Source: CAVQBJ01 sp963724405 (lineage in GTDB: Bacteria; Actinomycetota; Thermoleophilia; Solirubrobacterales; Solirubrobacteraceae). Taken from it: a DNA stretch of 64,000 bases. Shown here piece after piece: positions 18,464 through 27,862 of the stretch. Below the pieces are notes generated by a model that saw only the letters and a list, made by a program, of their open reading frames with translations, searched no databases and was not told where the DNA came from. Every line of letters starts with the position of its first letter. Position 1 is the stretch's first letter. Made by a program: the position numbers and the translations under genes. The stretch is from the NCBI GenBank assembly GCA_963724405.1, contig CAVRUQ010000011.1:248001-312000 (forward strand). Reading direction: 5' to 3'.

Positions 18464-18499
18464 GTCCGCGGCCCTCCGGCCGCCGAACAGGAGTCCCAC

Positions 18500-19714
<1,215 letters not shown>

Positions 19715-19814
19715 TCCGGTGGGGGCGCGCCGGCCGCCGCGCGGCGGTGGTCAGCGCGTCCAACCTTCGTCGACGACGCGAAAGCCGCGGCGCCGGGATG
19801 CCGAGAAGGGGGAT

Positions 19815-20027
19815 ATGAGCATCACCGCCGTCGGTCTTCAATCGACCATGCAACCGCTGTTCGACTCGGCATCGGCCAATCTGGCCGGCGCGGCCCAGGC
19901 CACGTCCGGGTCGGGCTCCGACGGCGGCAGCGGCGAGTCGATCGCCGCCGCCCAGTACGGGTTCGACGGCCGCGTCCTCGCCTCGCAGGCGAACGTCGTC
20001 AGCCAGCTCTTCAGCGCGCTCGCCTGA
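19815..20027 (+). CDS. Small hypothetical protein
   Basis: 70 aa, not recognised. Ribosome site GAAGGGGG just upstream of ATG 19815. Composition: Ser/Gly/Ala-rich middle (GSGSDGGSGES) between an N-terminal amphipathic segment (LQSTMQPLFDSASANL) and a C-terminal helix (VLASQANVVSQLFSALA). No signal peptide. The arrangement loosely recalls small motility- or secretion-associated proteins, but there is no firm match. Confidence 0.5.
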   Translation: MSITAVGLQSTMQPLFDSASANLAGAAQATSGSGSDGGSGESIAAAQYGFDGRVLASQANVVSQLFSALA

Positions 20028-20040
20028 GCCGATCGCCCGA

Positions 20041-20526
20041 TCAGCCTGCCGCCCCGGCGTGGCTCGGCAGCACGATCACCGGCAGCGAAGAGTGCTGCAG
20101 CAGGGCGTGGGACGTCGATCCGAGCAGCGCCGACTCGACCTCGCCGCGCCCGCGCGTGCCGGTGACGATCGCCTGCGCCCCGAGCGCATCGGCGCGCTCG
20201 AGGATCGTGCGCCAGACCGGTCCGTCGGAGCGGACCGCCTCCGAGCTCGCCTCCAGGCCGAGCGAGCGCGCGTACTCGGCGCCGGCCTCGGCATCGTCGG
20301 CGGCCTCCTGCTCGATCCCATCGTCGAGGGCGACGTAGTCGACGGTCGCGGCGCCGATGATCGCGGTCGTGGCCGAGGCGAGCGCGTATTCGGCCGAACG
20401 CCACGCCCGCAGGACGGTGACGGCCCGGTTGGGGCTCAGCGCGGCCACGGCGTCGATCATCGTGCGCGTCGTGTCGTTGCCGGCACTGCAGACGATCACG
20501 GGCGCGGCGGAGTCGGTCGGTGTCAT
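20041..20526 (-). CDS. Universal stress protein (UspA family)
   Basis: 161 aa from ATG 20526, one USP domain. VIVCSAGND at the start and GTRGRGEVESALLGSTS near the end match the ATP-binding G-2x-G-9x-G-[ST] pattern, so it is probably of the ATP-binding type. The longer reading from 20625 adds a Pro/Ala-rich stretch unlike the family, so the internal start is preferred. Monocistronic, convergent with the small gene on its left. Confidence 0.85.
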   Translation of the reverse strand: MTPTDSAAPVIVCSAGNDTTRTMIDAVAALSPNRAVTVLRAWRSAEYALASATTAIIGAATVDYVALDDGIEQEAADDAEAGAEYARSLGLEASSEAVRSDGPVWRTILERADALGAQAIVTGTRGRGEVESALLGSTSHALLQHSSLPVIVLPSHAGAAG

Positions 20527-20677
20527 GTCGTGCGCGCGAGCGGCTCGCGCTCCCTCCTCGGGCGTGGGGATGGACAGGGACGGCGCTGCGGATCGGCCCG
20601 GCGTCGCACCGCGCGGCGCGGGCACGCCCGCCGAGGACAGCCCCGTCTTAGCACGGCGGCCCGTACGGTCCGGCGTT

Positions 20678-22717
20678 TCAGCTTCGTGATGTGCCCGGCG
20701 CCACGGGCGAGAGGTGCTCGCGCAGCGCGGTCGTGTCTATGAAGAAGGAGCGCGCGAGCGCGACGATGAGCCGGGCCAGGTCCTCGTGCTCCTCGGGGCG
20801 CCACTCGCGCAGCAGGTCGACGAGGCGCTGCTCGCCGGTGGCCGTGAGCCGCTGGAGCGTCGCCTCGCCGGCGGGGGTGAGCTCGGTCGTGGGCGGTGAC
20901 CCGCTTCCCTCCACGACGAACGCGTGCCAGACGAGCTCCGCGCGCGCGTCGGCGAGCGCCGACACGTCGATGCTGATCCGCGCGGCGAGCGCGGGCAGGT
21001 CCGTCGTCGCGTCCTCGTGGTAGCGGGCGAGCAGCCAGCACGCCGCCGGCGAGAGATCCACCCCCGCGCGCGCGGCGACCCGGCGCACGATCTCGCGCGC
21101 CCCCTCACGCCGGTCGAGACGACCGATCTGGTTGGCGATCTCCGCGAGCGAATCGGAGTCGCGCGGAACGGCGAACGTGTCGCCCATGTCGCCGGTGGTG
21201 ACCGTCTCGCGCAGTGGCAGCTCGGGGATGAACCAGCTGAGCACGAAGGCCGCGATCCCGACCACGCCGGCGACGAGGAACACCGAGTGCAGGGCGGTGG
21301 CGAACGCCTGCAGGTAGCGTTCTCGAAGCGGCGCCGGCAGGTGGTGGATGACGGCCGGGTTGACGCCGCCGGAGGAGACGTGGCCGGCGGCGGCGGCGCC
21401 GACGGTGCGCGTCAGCTCGTGCGCGAGGCGGCTCGAGAAGATCGCCCCGAGCACGGCCGTCCCGAGCGAGCCGCCGATCGAGCGGAACAGCGTCGCGCCC
21501 GAGGTGGCCGACCCGAGGTCCCGGTACTCGACGGCGTTCTGCACGGCGAGCACGAGCACCTGCATCACCATCCCCAGCCCGAGTCCGAGGATGAACATGA
21601 AGAACGAGACCGTCAGCGACGCGGTCTTCAATCCGAGGGTCGTCAGCAGGAACAGCCCGAGCACCGTCACCGCGGTGCCGGCGATCGGGAACACGCGGTA
21701 GCGGCCGGTGCGCGTGATCGCCTGACCGGACGCGATCGAGGTGATGAGCAGCCCGACCATCAGCGGCACGAGCGCCAGGCCCGAGCCGGTCGGGCTCGCC
21801 CCCTTGACGACCTGGAGGAAGAGCGGGAGATACACGACGGCGCCGAACAGCGCGAACCCGACGATCAGGCTGACGGCGCTGCACACGATGAACACGCGGT
21901 TGGCGAGCAGCCGCGGCGGCAGGACGGGCTCCTTCGCGCGGCGTTCGACCGGCAGGAAGACCGCCAGCAGCAGCACGCCCGCGAGTCCGAGGCCGGAGAC
22001 GAGCGGCGAGCCCCACGAGTGCGCGGGGCTGACGAGCGAGGCGGCGAGCACGATCGCGGTGATGCCGCCGCCCAGTACCGCGATGCCGAGGTAGTCGATG
22101 TCGTGGTGCACCCGCTCGCGCACCGACGGGAGTGCGGCCGCGAGGACGAAGAACGCGATGGCGCCGAGCGGGAGGTTGACGTAGAAGATCCAGCGCCACG
22201 AGAGGTTGGTCGTGAAAAAGCCGCCGAGCAGGGGTCCGGCGATCGAGGCGAGGCCGAACACGGCGCCGAACAGGCCCGAGTAGCGCCCGCGCTCGCGCGG
22301 CGGGACGACGTCGCCGATCGCCGCCTGCGCGCTGACCATCAGCCCGCCGCCGCCGAGGCCCTGCAGGGCGCGGAAGGCGATCAGCTCGTCGAGGTTCTGG
22401 CTGATCCCGCAGAGCGCCGAGCCGATCAGGAAGATCCCGAGCGCCACCTGCAGGACGATCTTGCGGCCGTACTGGTCCCCGAGCTTGCCGTAGAGCGGGG
22501 TCACCACCGTCTGGGCGACGAGATACGCCGTCACCACCCAGGACAGGTGATCGAGCCCGCCGAGGTCGCCGACGATCGTCGGCAGGGCGGTCGCCACGAT
22601 CGTCTGATCGAGCGCCGCGAGGAACATCACGAGCAACAGGCCCGCGAACACGATGCGCACCGTCGCCCGGTCGGCGTGCGGCTCCTGCGGTGCGCTGCTC
22701 ACGGCGGTCGCGCTCAC
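20678..22717 (-). CDS. DHA2-family MFS exporter with C-terminal MarR-like domain
   Basis: Proton-driven drug exporter of the EmrB/QacA type, 679 aa. Fourteen membrane spans fill about residues 18-520. DHA2 marks: ALDQTIVATALPTIVGDL in span 1 (motif D1), GKLGDQYGRK (motif A) and GLASIAGPLLGG (motif C). Residues about 540-670 form a soluble helical domain ending in TELTPAGEATLQRLT and a long helix, the pattern of MarR winged-helix proteins. GTG 22717 has the ribosome site GGAGAAGG. The fused domain may sense substrate or partner; fusion is seen directly, its role is inferred. Confidence 0.88.
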   Translation of the reverse strand: MSATAVSSAPQEPHADRATVRIVFAGLLLVMFLAALDQTIVATALPTIVGDLGGLDHLSWVVTAYLVAQTVVTPLYGKLGDQYGRKIVLQVALGIFLIGSALCGISQNLDELIAFRALQGLGGGGLMVSAQAAIGDVVPPRERGRYSGLFGAVFGLASIAGPLLGGFFTTNLSWRWIFYVNLPLGAIAFFVLAAALPSVRERVHHDIDYLGIAVLGGGITAIVLAASLVSPAHSWGSPLVSGLGLAGVLLLAVFLPVERRAKEPVLPPRLLANRVFIVCSAVSLIVGFALFGAVVYLPLFLQVVKGASPTGSGLALVPLMVGLLITSIASGQAITRTGRYRVFPIAGTAVTVLGLFLLTTLGLKTASLTVSFFMFILGLGLGMVMQVLVLAVQNAVEYRDLGSATSGATLFRSIGGSLGTAVLGAIFSSRLAHELTRTVGAAAAGHVSSGGVNPAVIHHLPAPLRERYLQAFATALHSVFLVAGVVGIAAFVLSWFIPELPLRETVTTGDMGDTFAVPRDSDSLAEIANQIGRLDRREGAREIVRRVAARAGVDLSPAACWLLARYHEDATTDLPALAARISIDVSALADARAELVWHAFVVEGSGSPPTTELTPAGEATLQRLTATGEQRLVDLLREWRPEEHEDLARLIVALARSFFIDTTALREHLSPVAPGTSRS

Positions 22718-22896
22718 GGGACCTTCTCCTCGCGGTTCGTGCGGTGGCGCTCGGCGGACCGGTCCGGGCACCAGCATGGTATTCGCCACCGAGAGCGCCG
22801 GGACTGGCCCCCGATCTGTCGGGCTGTGGCGACGAACCGCGCTCGGGCTCGCGTTCCTCGGCGAGCGCCTCGCGCGGCTGACCGGCTGACCCGCGC

Positions 22897-23550
22897 TCAG
22901 CGCTCGCTGAAGCTCGACACGGCGCGCTCGATGTCCGGCCCGAGCGTTGTCCAGTCCGGCTGAAGCGTGGCGCCGATCAACACGTCGGTCGCGCGCCGGC
23001 CCGTGACGAGGCAGGCGACCTCGCGGTAGGGGTGTGCGCCGACGCGCGATCGGTAGTCGTCGATGACACACGAGCCGAGCGCGTCGCGGAAGTGGAGGCC
23101 CTGCGCGCTCGCGAGCGCGCGCACATCCGTGTCACCCTCCTCGCGGTTGCGCCCGAGCCGGAACGCGGCCCAGGTGCTCAGATGCTCGTCGCCCTGCCGG
23201 GGCGTGACGTTCAGGTAGCCGTGGTAGTTGCCGGCGGCGTCACGCAGCGCCGCGGTCACGGTGCCCGGGTCCCCGGGTAGCGGCGTCCACGTGGGCGGGT
23301 AGGAGAGTGTCGCGTCGCCTGATGGGGTGCTGACGTGCGCCCAGCCGCGTGGCGCGCGGCCCGGCTGCAGCCAGGCGAACCCGAGTCCGCCGCCGGCCGA
23401 TCGGTCGGCGACCGGGGCGGCGTGCCGGGCGCCGGCGGTGCCCGCGGGCAGCGCGACCGCGACGGCGGCGACCCCCACCACCGCCGCGACCGCGCCGAGG
23501 ACCCGCACCGCGCGGCGGCTAGATGTTGCCGTCGCCATCGCTCGGGCCAC
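22897..23550 (-). CDS. Secreted hypothetical protein
   Basis: 217 aa. Signal or anchor at residues 15-40 (VLGAVAAVVGVAAVAVALPAG), then a domain with STPSGDATLSYPPTW, NYHGYLNVTPRQGDE and two cysteines (SCVIDDY, VACLVTG). It resembles the PsbP/LpqN-type fold of actinobacterial lipoproteins but lacks a lipobox. The start at 23550 overlaps the preceding gene by 32 bases; ATG 23538 is an alternative. Third gene of a minus-strand run of small secreted proteins. Confidence 0.7.
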   Translation of the reverse strand: MARAMATATSSRRAVRVLGAVAAVVGVAAVAVALPAGTAGARHAAPVADRSAGGGLGFAWLQPGRAPRGWAHVSTPSGDATLSYPPTWTPLPGDPGTVTAALRDAAGNYHGYLNVTPRQGDEHLSTWAAFRLGRNREEGDTDVRALASAQGLHFRDALGSCVIDDYRSRVGAHPYREVACLVTGRRATDVLIGATLQPDWTTLGPDIERAVSSFSER

Positions 23551-23863
23551 CGTTGTTGTCGCCGTCCATGTCGCCGCCGTTGTTCTGCGGGATCCCGTTC
23601 GCGGCCGGTGCGGACGGGGCCGAGGTCGCGGGTGCGCTGGATGCCGGGGCGGCGGCCTTCGGCGCCGCGCTCGTCTGGGCTGGGACCGCCGGCGCGGTCG
23701 TCGCCGGAGCCGCGGACGCGGGCGCGGGCGCGGAGCTGGTGCCGTAACTCGAGCCGCCGCACGCGCTCAGCGTGAGGGCGAGGACGGCGCCCGCCGCGGC
23801 GAGCGCTCGCCGCGGATGTCGGCGCAGGATCGCGAGTTGGGTGATGGGCGCTGGCGTCGTCAT
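23519..23863 (-). CDS. Small lipoprotein ending in a DNNGGPSDGDG tail
   Basis: 114 aa. Lipoprotein signal with lipobox LTLSACGGSS (cysteine near residue 35), a long Ala/Pro/Ser-rich stalk (40-88), then a C-terminal acidic Asp/Asn/Gly tail: GGDMDGDNNGGPSDGDG. The tail is almost the same as that of the next gene upstream in the operon, which begins directly before this one with no gap. The alternating Asp/Asn/Gly resembles calcium-binding loops; that is inference. Confidence 0.7.
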   Translation of the reverse strand: MTTPAPITQLAILRRHPRRALAAAGAVLALTLSACGGSSYGTSSAPAPASAAPATTAPAVPAQTSAAPKAAAPASSAPATSAPSAPAANGIPQNNGGDMDGDNNGGPSDGDGNI

Positions 23864-24085
23864 CTAGACGTCGCCGTCGCCGTCGCTCGGCCCGCCGTTG
23901 TTGTCGCTGTCGTGGTCGCCGCCGTTGTGCTGCGGGATCGAGTGGCTGACGTGATGCCTGGGCGGGGCGCGATGGACGACCTTCGGCTTGGCGTGGTGGG
24001 TGGCCGCGCTCGCCGGCAGGGCGGGCAGGAGGCTGAGCGCGAGCGCAGCGGCGCCCGCGCCCACGAGGGCGTGGATTCGGTGCAT
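23864..24085 (-). CDS. Small secreted His-rich protein ending in a DNNGGPSDGDG tail
   Basis: 73 aa. Signal peptide (residues 1-28, LALSLLPALPASAATHHA), a His/Lys/Pro-rich middle (PPRHHVSHSIPQHNG) that could bind metal, and a C-terminus GGDHDSDNNGGPSDGDG nearly identical to that of its downstream neighbour. First gene of a three-gene minus-strand set; the stop TAG abuts the next ATG. Function unknown; shared tails suggest a common sorting, binding or partner-recognition role. Confidence 0.7.
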   Translation of the reverse strand: MHRIHALVGAGAAALALSLLPALPASAATHHAKPKVVHRAPPRHHVSHSIPQHNGGDHDSDNNGGPSDGDGDV

Positions 24086-24278
24086 GGGAGTGTCCTCTCG
24101 GGCGGGAGTTGCAGCTGGGTCCTTCGTTCCACGGGGGAGACTCCGGCTGCAGTCGCATCGTGCGCGACCACCCATCCAGACGGCGCCCCGACGGGGATCC
24201 TTCCCGCGGTGGACGAACGGGCCATCGCCCGCCGCTCGGGTCGCCACCGCGCCCCGGACTCCGCGTATCCTCGGGCCG

Positions 24279-24788
24279 ATGGCCACGGGGCGCAGCAGCG
24301 AGGCGGCGAGCGCCGCCATGCGGCTCCGCCCGCTCGCCGCCGGTGACGAGGCGGCACTGTGCCGCATTCGCGCGCTGCCCGAGGTGGTGCGCTGGTGGGA
24401 TGTGCCCGAGAAAGGCTTCCCGTGGGACGAGCCCGAGTCGACGCGGCTGACGATCGAGCTCGACGGCGCGGTTGCCGGCCTGATCCAGTTCTGGGAGGAG
24501 TCCGAGCCCAAGTACCGCCACGCCGGGATCGACCTGTTCCTCGATCCGGCCTGGCACGGACGCGGGGTCGGCACCGAGGCGGTTCGCCGGCTCGTGCGGC
24601 ACCTCGTCGAGGACCTCGGCCACCACCGCGTGACGATCGATCCCGCCTGCGCCAACGTGGCCGCGATCAGGGCCTATGAGAAGGCGGGGTTCCGGCGGGT
24701 CGGCGTGATGCGGCGCGCCGAGCGTGACCTCGGCGGGCGCGGCTGGCACGACGCGCTGCTGATGGAGTACGTCGTGGCGCAGGCGTGA
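24279..24788 (+). CDS. GNAT acetyltransferase, AAC(6')-like
   Basis: 169 aa. GNAT fold with the acetyl-CoA loop HGRGVGTEAVRRLV and the C-terminal AAIRAYEKAGFRRVG. The N-terminal ALPEVVRWWDVPEKG, the central AGIDLFLDP and TIDPACANVAAI follow the pattern of aminoglycoside 6'-N-acetyltransferases. This is a family resemblance only; resistance cannot be claimed from sequence. ATG 24279 chosen; ATG 24318 (MRLRPLAAG) is an equally good domain start. Confidence 0.82.
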   Translation: MATGRSSEAASAAMRLRPLAAGDEAALCRIRALPEVVRWWDVPEKGFPWDEPESTRLTIELDGAVAGLIQFWEESEPKYRHAGIDLFLDPAWHGRGVGTEAVRRLVRHLVEDLGHHRVTIDPACANVAAIRAYEKAGFRRVGVMRRAERDLGGRGWHDALLMEYVVAQA

Positions 24789-24897
24789 GCGGCACGCGCC
24801 GCCGTCGCCGCCGGTGCGGTCCTTGGCGAGGCCGTCGGCGCCGAGGTCGTGGTGTCCTGTCTTGAAGCGGTCCGCGTCAAACCAGGAGGAGGAAGCG

Positions 24898-25677
24898 ATG
24901 ACGGTGCATTACGAGATCGACGATGCGGTCGCGGTCATCACGATCGACCGACCCGACGTGGCCAACGCGGTCGACCGCCCGACGGCGGACGCGCTCGTCG
25001 CGGCGTTCGAGCGCTTCGAGGACGACGAGGCCCTCGGTGTCGCCGTGCTCACCGGCGCGGGCGGCAAGTTCTGTGCCGGCGCCGACCTCAAGGCGATGCA
25101 GGATGGCGACGGGTCGCGCGTCAGCCGACTCGGTCCGCATGGCGACGGCCCGGTCGGGCCGACCCGCATGCTGCTGGGGAAGCCCGTGATCGCGGCGATC
25201 GAGCACCACGCGGTGGCCGGCGGGCTCGAGCTGGCCCTGTGGTGCGACCTGCGGGTGGCGGCTGACGATGCCGTCTTCGGCGTGTACTGCCGGCGTTGGG
25301 GGATCCCGCTCATGGACGGCGGCACCGTCCGCCTGCCGCGTCTCATCGGTCACAGCAACGCGCTCGACCTGATCCTGACCGGTCGCCCCGTCGCCGGCGA
25401 GGAGGCGCTGCGGATGGGCCTCGCCAATCGGATCGTTCCGCGCGGTCGGGCCCTGCCCGAGGCCCTCGCGCTCGCGCATCAGATCGCGTCGCTCCCGTCC
25501 GCCGCGATGCGCAGCGATCGTCTCTCGTCCTACGAGCAGTGGTCGCTCGCGCTCGAGGATGCGCTCGCCCGCGAGTACCGCCACGGCATGGCGACGCTCG
25601 AGACGGGCCAGACCGTCGCCGGCCTGCAGCGGTACGCGTCGGGTGCGTGGCGCGCCGAAGGGAACGAGCGCGGGTGA
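24898..25677 (+). CDS. Enoyl-CoA hydratase/isomerase family protein
   Basis: Crotonase-fold enzyme, 259 aa. AVITIDRPDVANAVDRPTAD, the first oxyanion-hole segment GKFCAGADLKAM and the second AIEHHAVAGGLELAL are typical. GGTVRLPRLIG and GLANRIVPRG follow as expected. Strong ribosome site GGAGGAGGAAGCG before ATG 24898. Probably acts in fatty-acid or related CoA-ester breakdown; the exact substrate is unknown. Confidence 0.9.
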   Translation: MTVHYEIDDAVAVITIDRPDVANAVDRPTADALVAAFERFEDDEALGVAVLTGAGGKFCAGADLKAMQDGDGSRVSRLGPHGDGPVGPTRMLLGKPVIAAIEHHAVAGGLELALWCDLRVAADDAVFGVYCRRWGIPLMDGGTVRLPRLIGHSNALDLILTGRPVAGEEALRMGLANRIVPRGRALPEALALAHQIASLPSAAMRSDRLSSYEQWSLALEDALAREYRHGMATLETGQTVAGLQRYASGAWRAEGNERG

Positions 25678-25797
25678 GACGGGCACGGGGCGGGCTGCGT
25701 GCAGCGCCCGCGCCGTCGGCCGGGGTGGCGACGCTCGGCCGCCTGCTCGGGCAGGTGCTCGAGGCCGGCGGATGACCGGGGCCTTCCGAGGCGACCG

Positions 25798-26445
25798 TCA
25801 GTCGAACGCCGTGGCGAACAGGTACGCGCTCGCGAGGGTCCGGTACGGTCGCCACGGTTCGGCGATGCGCCGGACCTCGTCCTGTTCCGGGAGGTGGTCG
25901 AGACCGTAGGCCCGCTGGATGGCCTTCCGCAGCGCGAGGTCTCCCGGGAGCACCACGTCCTCCCGGTCGAGGGCGACGATCAAAAAGCCGTGCACCGTCC
26001 AGGGCCCGATCCCCGGCAGCCCGGTGAGCCGCTCCTCGACCTCGGCGTCCGACATCCGCCGCAGGGTGTCATCGCTGATCCGGCCCGCGGCGAACTCGGC
26101 GGCGAGCGCGCGGATCGTCTGGACCTTTCGGCGCGACAGTCCGGCGGCGCGGAGGTCCTCGGGGTCGGCGGCGAGCGCCTGTTGGGGGGTCGGGAGATGG
26201 CCGGCGAACTGGCCTTGCAGGCGTTCGACGAGCCGACGCGTGGCCCGCACCGAGAGCTGCTGACCGATGATCTGGAAGGTCAGGGTTCCGAACGCGTCCA
26301 TGGCCGGCAGATCCGCGAGCCACTGGCGCGGATCGAAGTCGGGGCGGGCGTCGACGAGCCGCCGCAGCACGGGATCGACGTCGCGCAGGTGCGCACGGGC
26401 GGGCGCCAGCCGCTCCAGCCGGGTGCGCTGCGCGTCGGCGCTCAT
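25798..26445 (-). CDS. DNA-3-methyladenine glycosylase, AlkA type
   Basis: Base-excision repair glycosylase of the HhH-GPD superfamily, 215 aa. The helix-hairpin-helix is LTGLPGIGPWTVHG (about residues 138-151) and the catalytic aspartate lies in VVLPGDLALRKAI. FQIIGQQLSVRA is the typical first helix pair. No iron-sulfur cluster cysteines, as expected for AlkA. Last clearly chromosomal gene before the region change at 26.5 kb. Confidence 0.9.
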   Translation of the reverse strand: MSADAQRTRLERLAPARAHLRDVDPVLRRLVDARPDFDPRQWLADLPAMDAFGTLTFQIIGQQLSVRATRRLVERLQGQFAGHLPTPQQALAADPEDLRAAGLSRRKVQTIRALAAEFAAGRISDDTLRRMSDAEVEERLTGLPGIGPWTVHGFLIVALDREDVVLPGDLALRKAIQRAYGLDHLPEQDEVRRIAEPWRPYRTLASAYLFATAFD

Positions 26446-26963
26446 CGCCCGCCTCGGAGGGACGACGCCGGCGGCGTCGTCGCGACGCCGAATCCTCGTC
26501 CCTGCGGCGATCGCCAGGAGCGGGCGGGCAATGGCGATGAGAGGACTCGAACCTCCACTCGGTTAGCTGAACACGGATCCGAACCGAAACGCAGGGCGTA
26601 GACGCGTTCGCCGGCGTCCAGATCGTCCGAATCGTACGGGTTCGTGGACGCACCGGACGCATCTTGCGAGGCGTCTGTTGCCAGAGTTGTTGCCACGCGC
26701 CGAGGACTCGCAGCGGCGCGAGAGCGGGTCGGTGGCCGGGTTTGCCACCGTTCGAGGTGGCCGACGATCGGGTCACCGCGTTGACTCTGCCGGCGTGCCC
26801 GCGGCTCGCGCTCGTAGAGCCCGGCGTCCGCACGCGGCGGGATCGCCCTGGCGCCGATCGATCGCCCCATCTTGCGGCGGGAAAACACGAAAGCGCTCTC
26901 GCGAAGGACGCCAGCGGCATGCCCGCGACCCGCCCGCCCGCGCGTGCTAGCATTTCGCAAGCA
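26446..26963. other. Intergenic region at the proposed island boundary
   Basis: 518 bases without a convincing gene. It contains the tRNA-3'-end-like segment (26530-26570) and then about 390 bases whose open frames on both strands look random (Arg/Ser/Pro-rich). I saw no intact integrase, although some remnant of one would be expected here if this is an attachment site. Confidence 0.5.
26530..26570 (-). other. tRNA 3'-end-like fragment, possible attachment site
   Basis: On the minus strand, GGAGG-TTCGAGT-CCTCT is a T arm with one wobble pair, followed by a 7-base strand CATCGCC and A, as in the acceptor end of a tRNA. No matching D or anticodon arm or 5' acceptor strand lies within 90 bases, so this is not a functional tRNA. 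Such fragments mark the far end of elements integrated into tRNA genes. Orientation places the element to the right. Confidence 0.4.
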
Positions 26964-27194
26964 ATGGCAAATCTGCTTGTGAGAAACCTTCCCGACGACG
27001 TACACGCGGCTCTCCAGCGGCGCGCGAAACGACAAGGGCAATCCCTGCAGCAGTACGTCGCGCGAGAACTGACGAGAATCGCTCAGCGGCCCACCCTCGA
27101 CGAGATGCTGGATCGGATCGAAGGGCACAACGGCGGTGTGATCGGGCTCGCACGGGCCGCCGATGACCTGGGCGAGGAGCGCGCGCGGGATTGA
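26964..27194 (+). CDS. vapB: VapB/FitA-type antitoxin (ribbon-helix-helix)
   Basis: 76 aa. MANLLVRNLPDDVHAALQRR followed by an amphipathic helix pair is the FitA-like ribbon-helix-helix DNA-binding domain. The C-terminal part (PTLDEMLDRIEGHNGG) would wrap the toxin. It neutralises the downstream PIN toxin and represses the operon. CAAGCA (26958-26963) and TGCTTG (26974-26979) form an inverted repeat over the start codon, and TGCTAGCA (26945-26952) is a palindrome just upstream; both are candidate operators. Confidence 0.85.
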   Translation: MANLLVRNLPDDVHAALQRRAKRQGQSLQQYVARELTRIAQRPTLDEMLDRIEGHNGGVIGLARAADDLGEERARD

Positions 27195-27586
27195 TCGTGG
27201 TTGACGCGAGCGTGCTCGCCAACGCGATCGGCGACGACGGCACGGATGGACGTCGCGCTCGCAGCGAGCTACGGACGGCTGGCGATCTGGCCGCGCCCGA
27301 CCTGGTCGACGTCGAGACGACAGCCGTGCTCCGCAAACGCTGGTTGGCAGGCGATATCTCCGACCGGCGTTTCGCCGTCGCCATCCAGGATCTTGAGGAT
27401 CTGCCGGTCGATCGCTACGCAACCCTGCCGCTGATGCGGCGCGCATACGAGTTGCGCGCCAACGTGTCCGCCTACGACGCGGCCTACGTCGCACTTGCTG
27501 AGGGGCTTGGCTGCGAGTTGCTGACCGGAGACCGACGGCTCGCCAACGCGCCAGGGCCCCGCTGCCCAATCGGATTGCTCACCTGA
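27191..27586 (+). CDS. vapC: VapC-type PIN-domain ribonuclease toxin
   Basis: 131 aa. PIN fold with the four acidic residues in place: VVDASVLANA, DLVDVETTAVL, SAYDAAYVALAE and LLTGDRRLAN. Metal-dependent RNase, probably cutting tRNA or rRNA when free of antitoxin. The TTG start at 27191 overlaps the antitoxin stop in TTGA, so translation is coupled; GTG 27197 is an alternative. All catalytic residues are intact, so the pair should be active. Confidence 0.87.
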   Translation: MIVVDASVLANAIGDDGTDGRRARSELRTAGDLAAPDLVDVETTAVLRKRWLAGDISDRRFAVAIQDLEDLPVDRYATLPLMRRAYELRANVSAYDAAYVALAEGLGCELLTGDRRLANAPGPRCPIGLLT

Positions 27587-27862
27587 CGACAACTCGCGGT
27601 CGCCCGCGAACGCACCCTCACTCATAGAGATGCGCGCCTGGCGTTCGATCACCATGCGGTCGAGCTCACCTCGATCGGCCTCGGGATGGGAGCTGCGGAG
27701 CTTCTCGGCCGCGCGCGCCGTCGCGGCGCGACCGCTACGGCTGGGATGGAATGTGGGGTTAACCCCACAGAGCACAGTGGGAGAATGACGTCCGATCGGG
27801 GTCGGTTAGTTCTGGTCGCACTCCGCGCAGGCCCGCATCCCTCCTACAACCGAGGTAAAGCG
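27587..27862. other. Intergenic region with a perfect palindrome
   Basis: 276 bases between the toxin and the beta-propeller gene. No gene is convincing on either strand. TGTGGGGTTAACCCCACA at 27752-27769 is the only clear structure. Confidence 0.5.
27752..27769. promoter_or_regulatory. Perfect 18-bp palindrome, candidate operator
   Basis: TGTGGGGTTAACCCCACA reads the same on both strands and lies 93 bases upstream of the beta-propeller gene. A symmetrical site without a loop fits a dimeric regulator better than an RNA hairpin. The half-site TGTGGGG also occurs in the inverted repeat at 45482-45501. Confidence 0.45.

Noticed and set aside
20924..22963. 679-codon plus-strand frame opposite the DHA2 exporter
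   Set aside because: Composed of Glu/Arg/His-rich antisense sequence; the exporter on the other strand has all membrane motifs.
24279..24788. Claim of an aminoglycoside resistance gene
   Set aside because: The protein is AAC(6')-like, but many chromosomal GNAT enzymes share these motifs with other substrates; sequence alone does not support resistance.
26530..26620. Complete tRNA gene on the minus strand
   Set aside because: Only the T arm and 3' acceptor strand fit. No D arm, anticodon arm or pairing 5' acceptor strand is found within 90 bases.
27269..27775. 168-codon minus-strand frame covering the vapC end
   Set aside because: Overlaps the intact PIN toxin gene in antisense and has no family resemblance.
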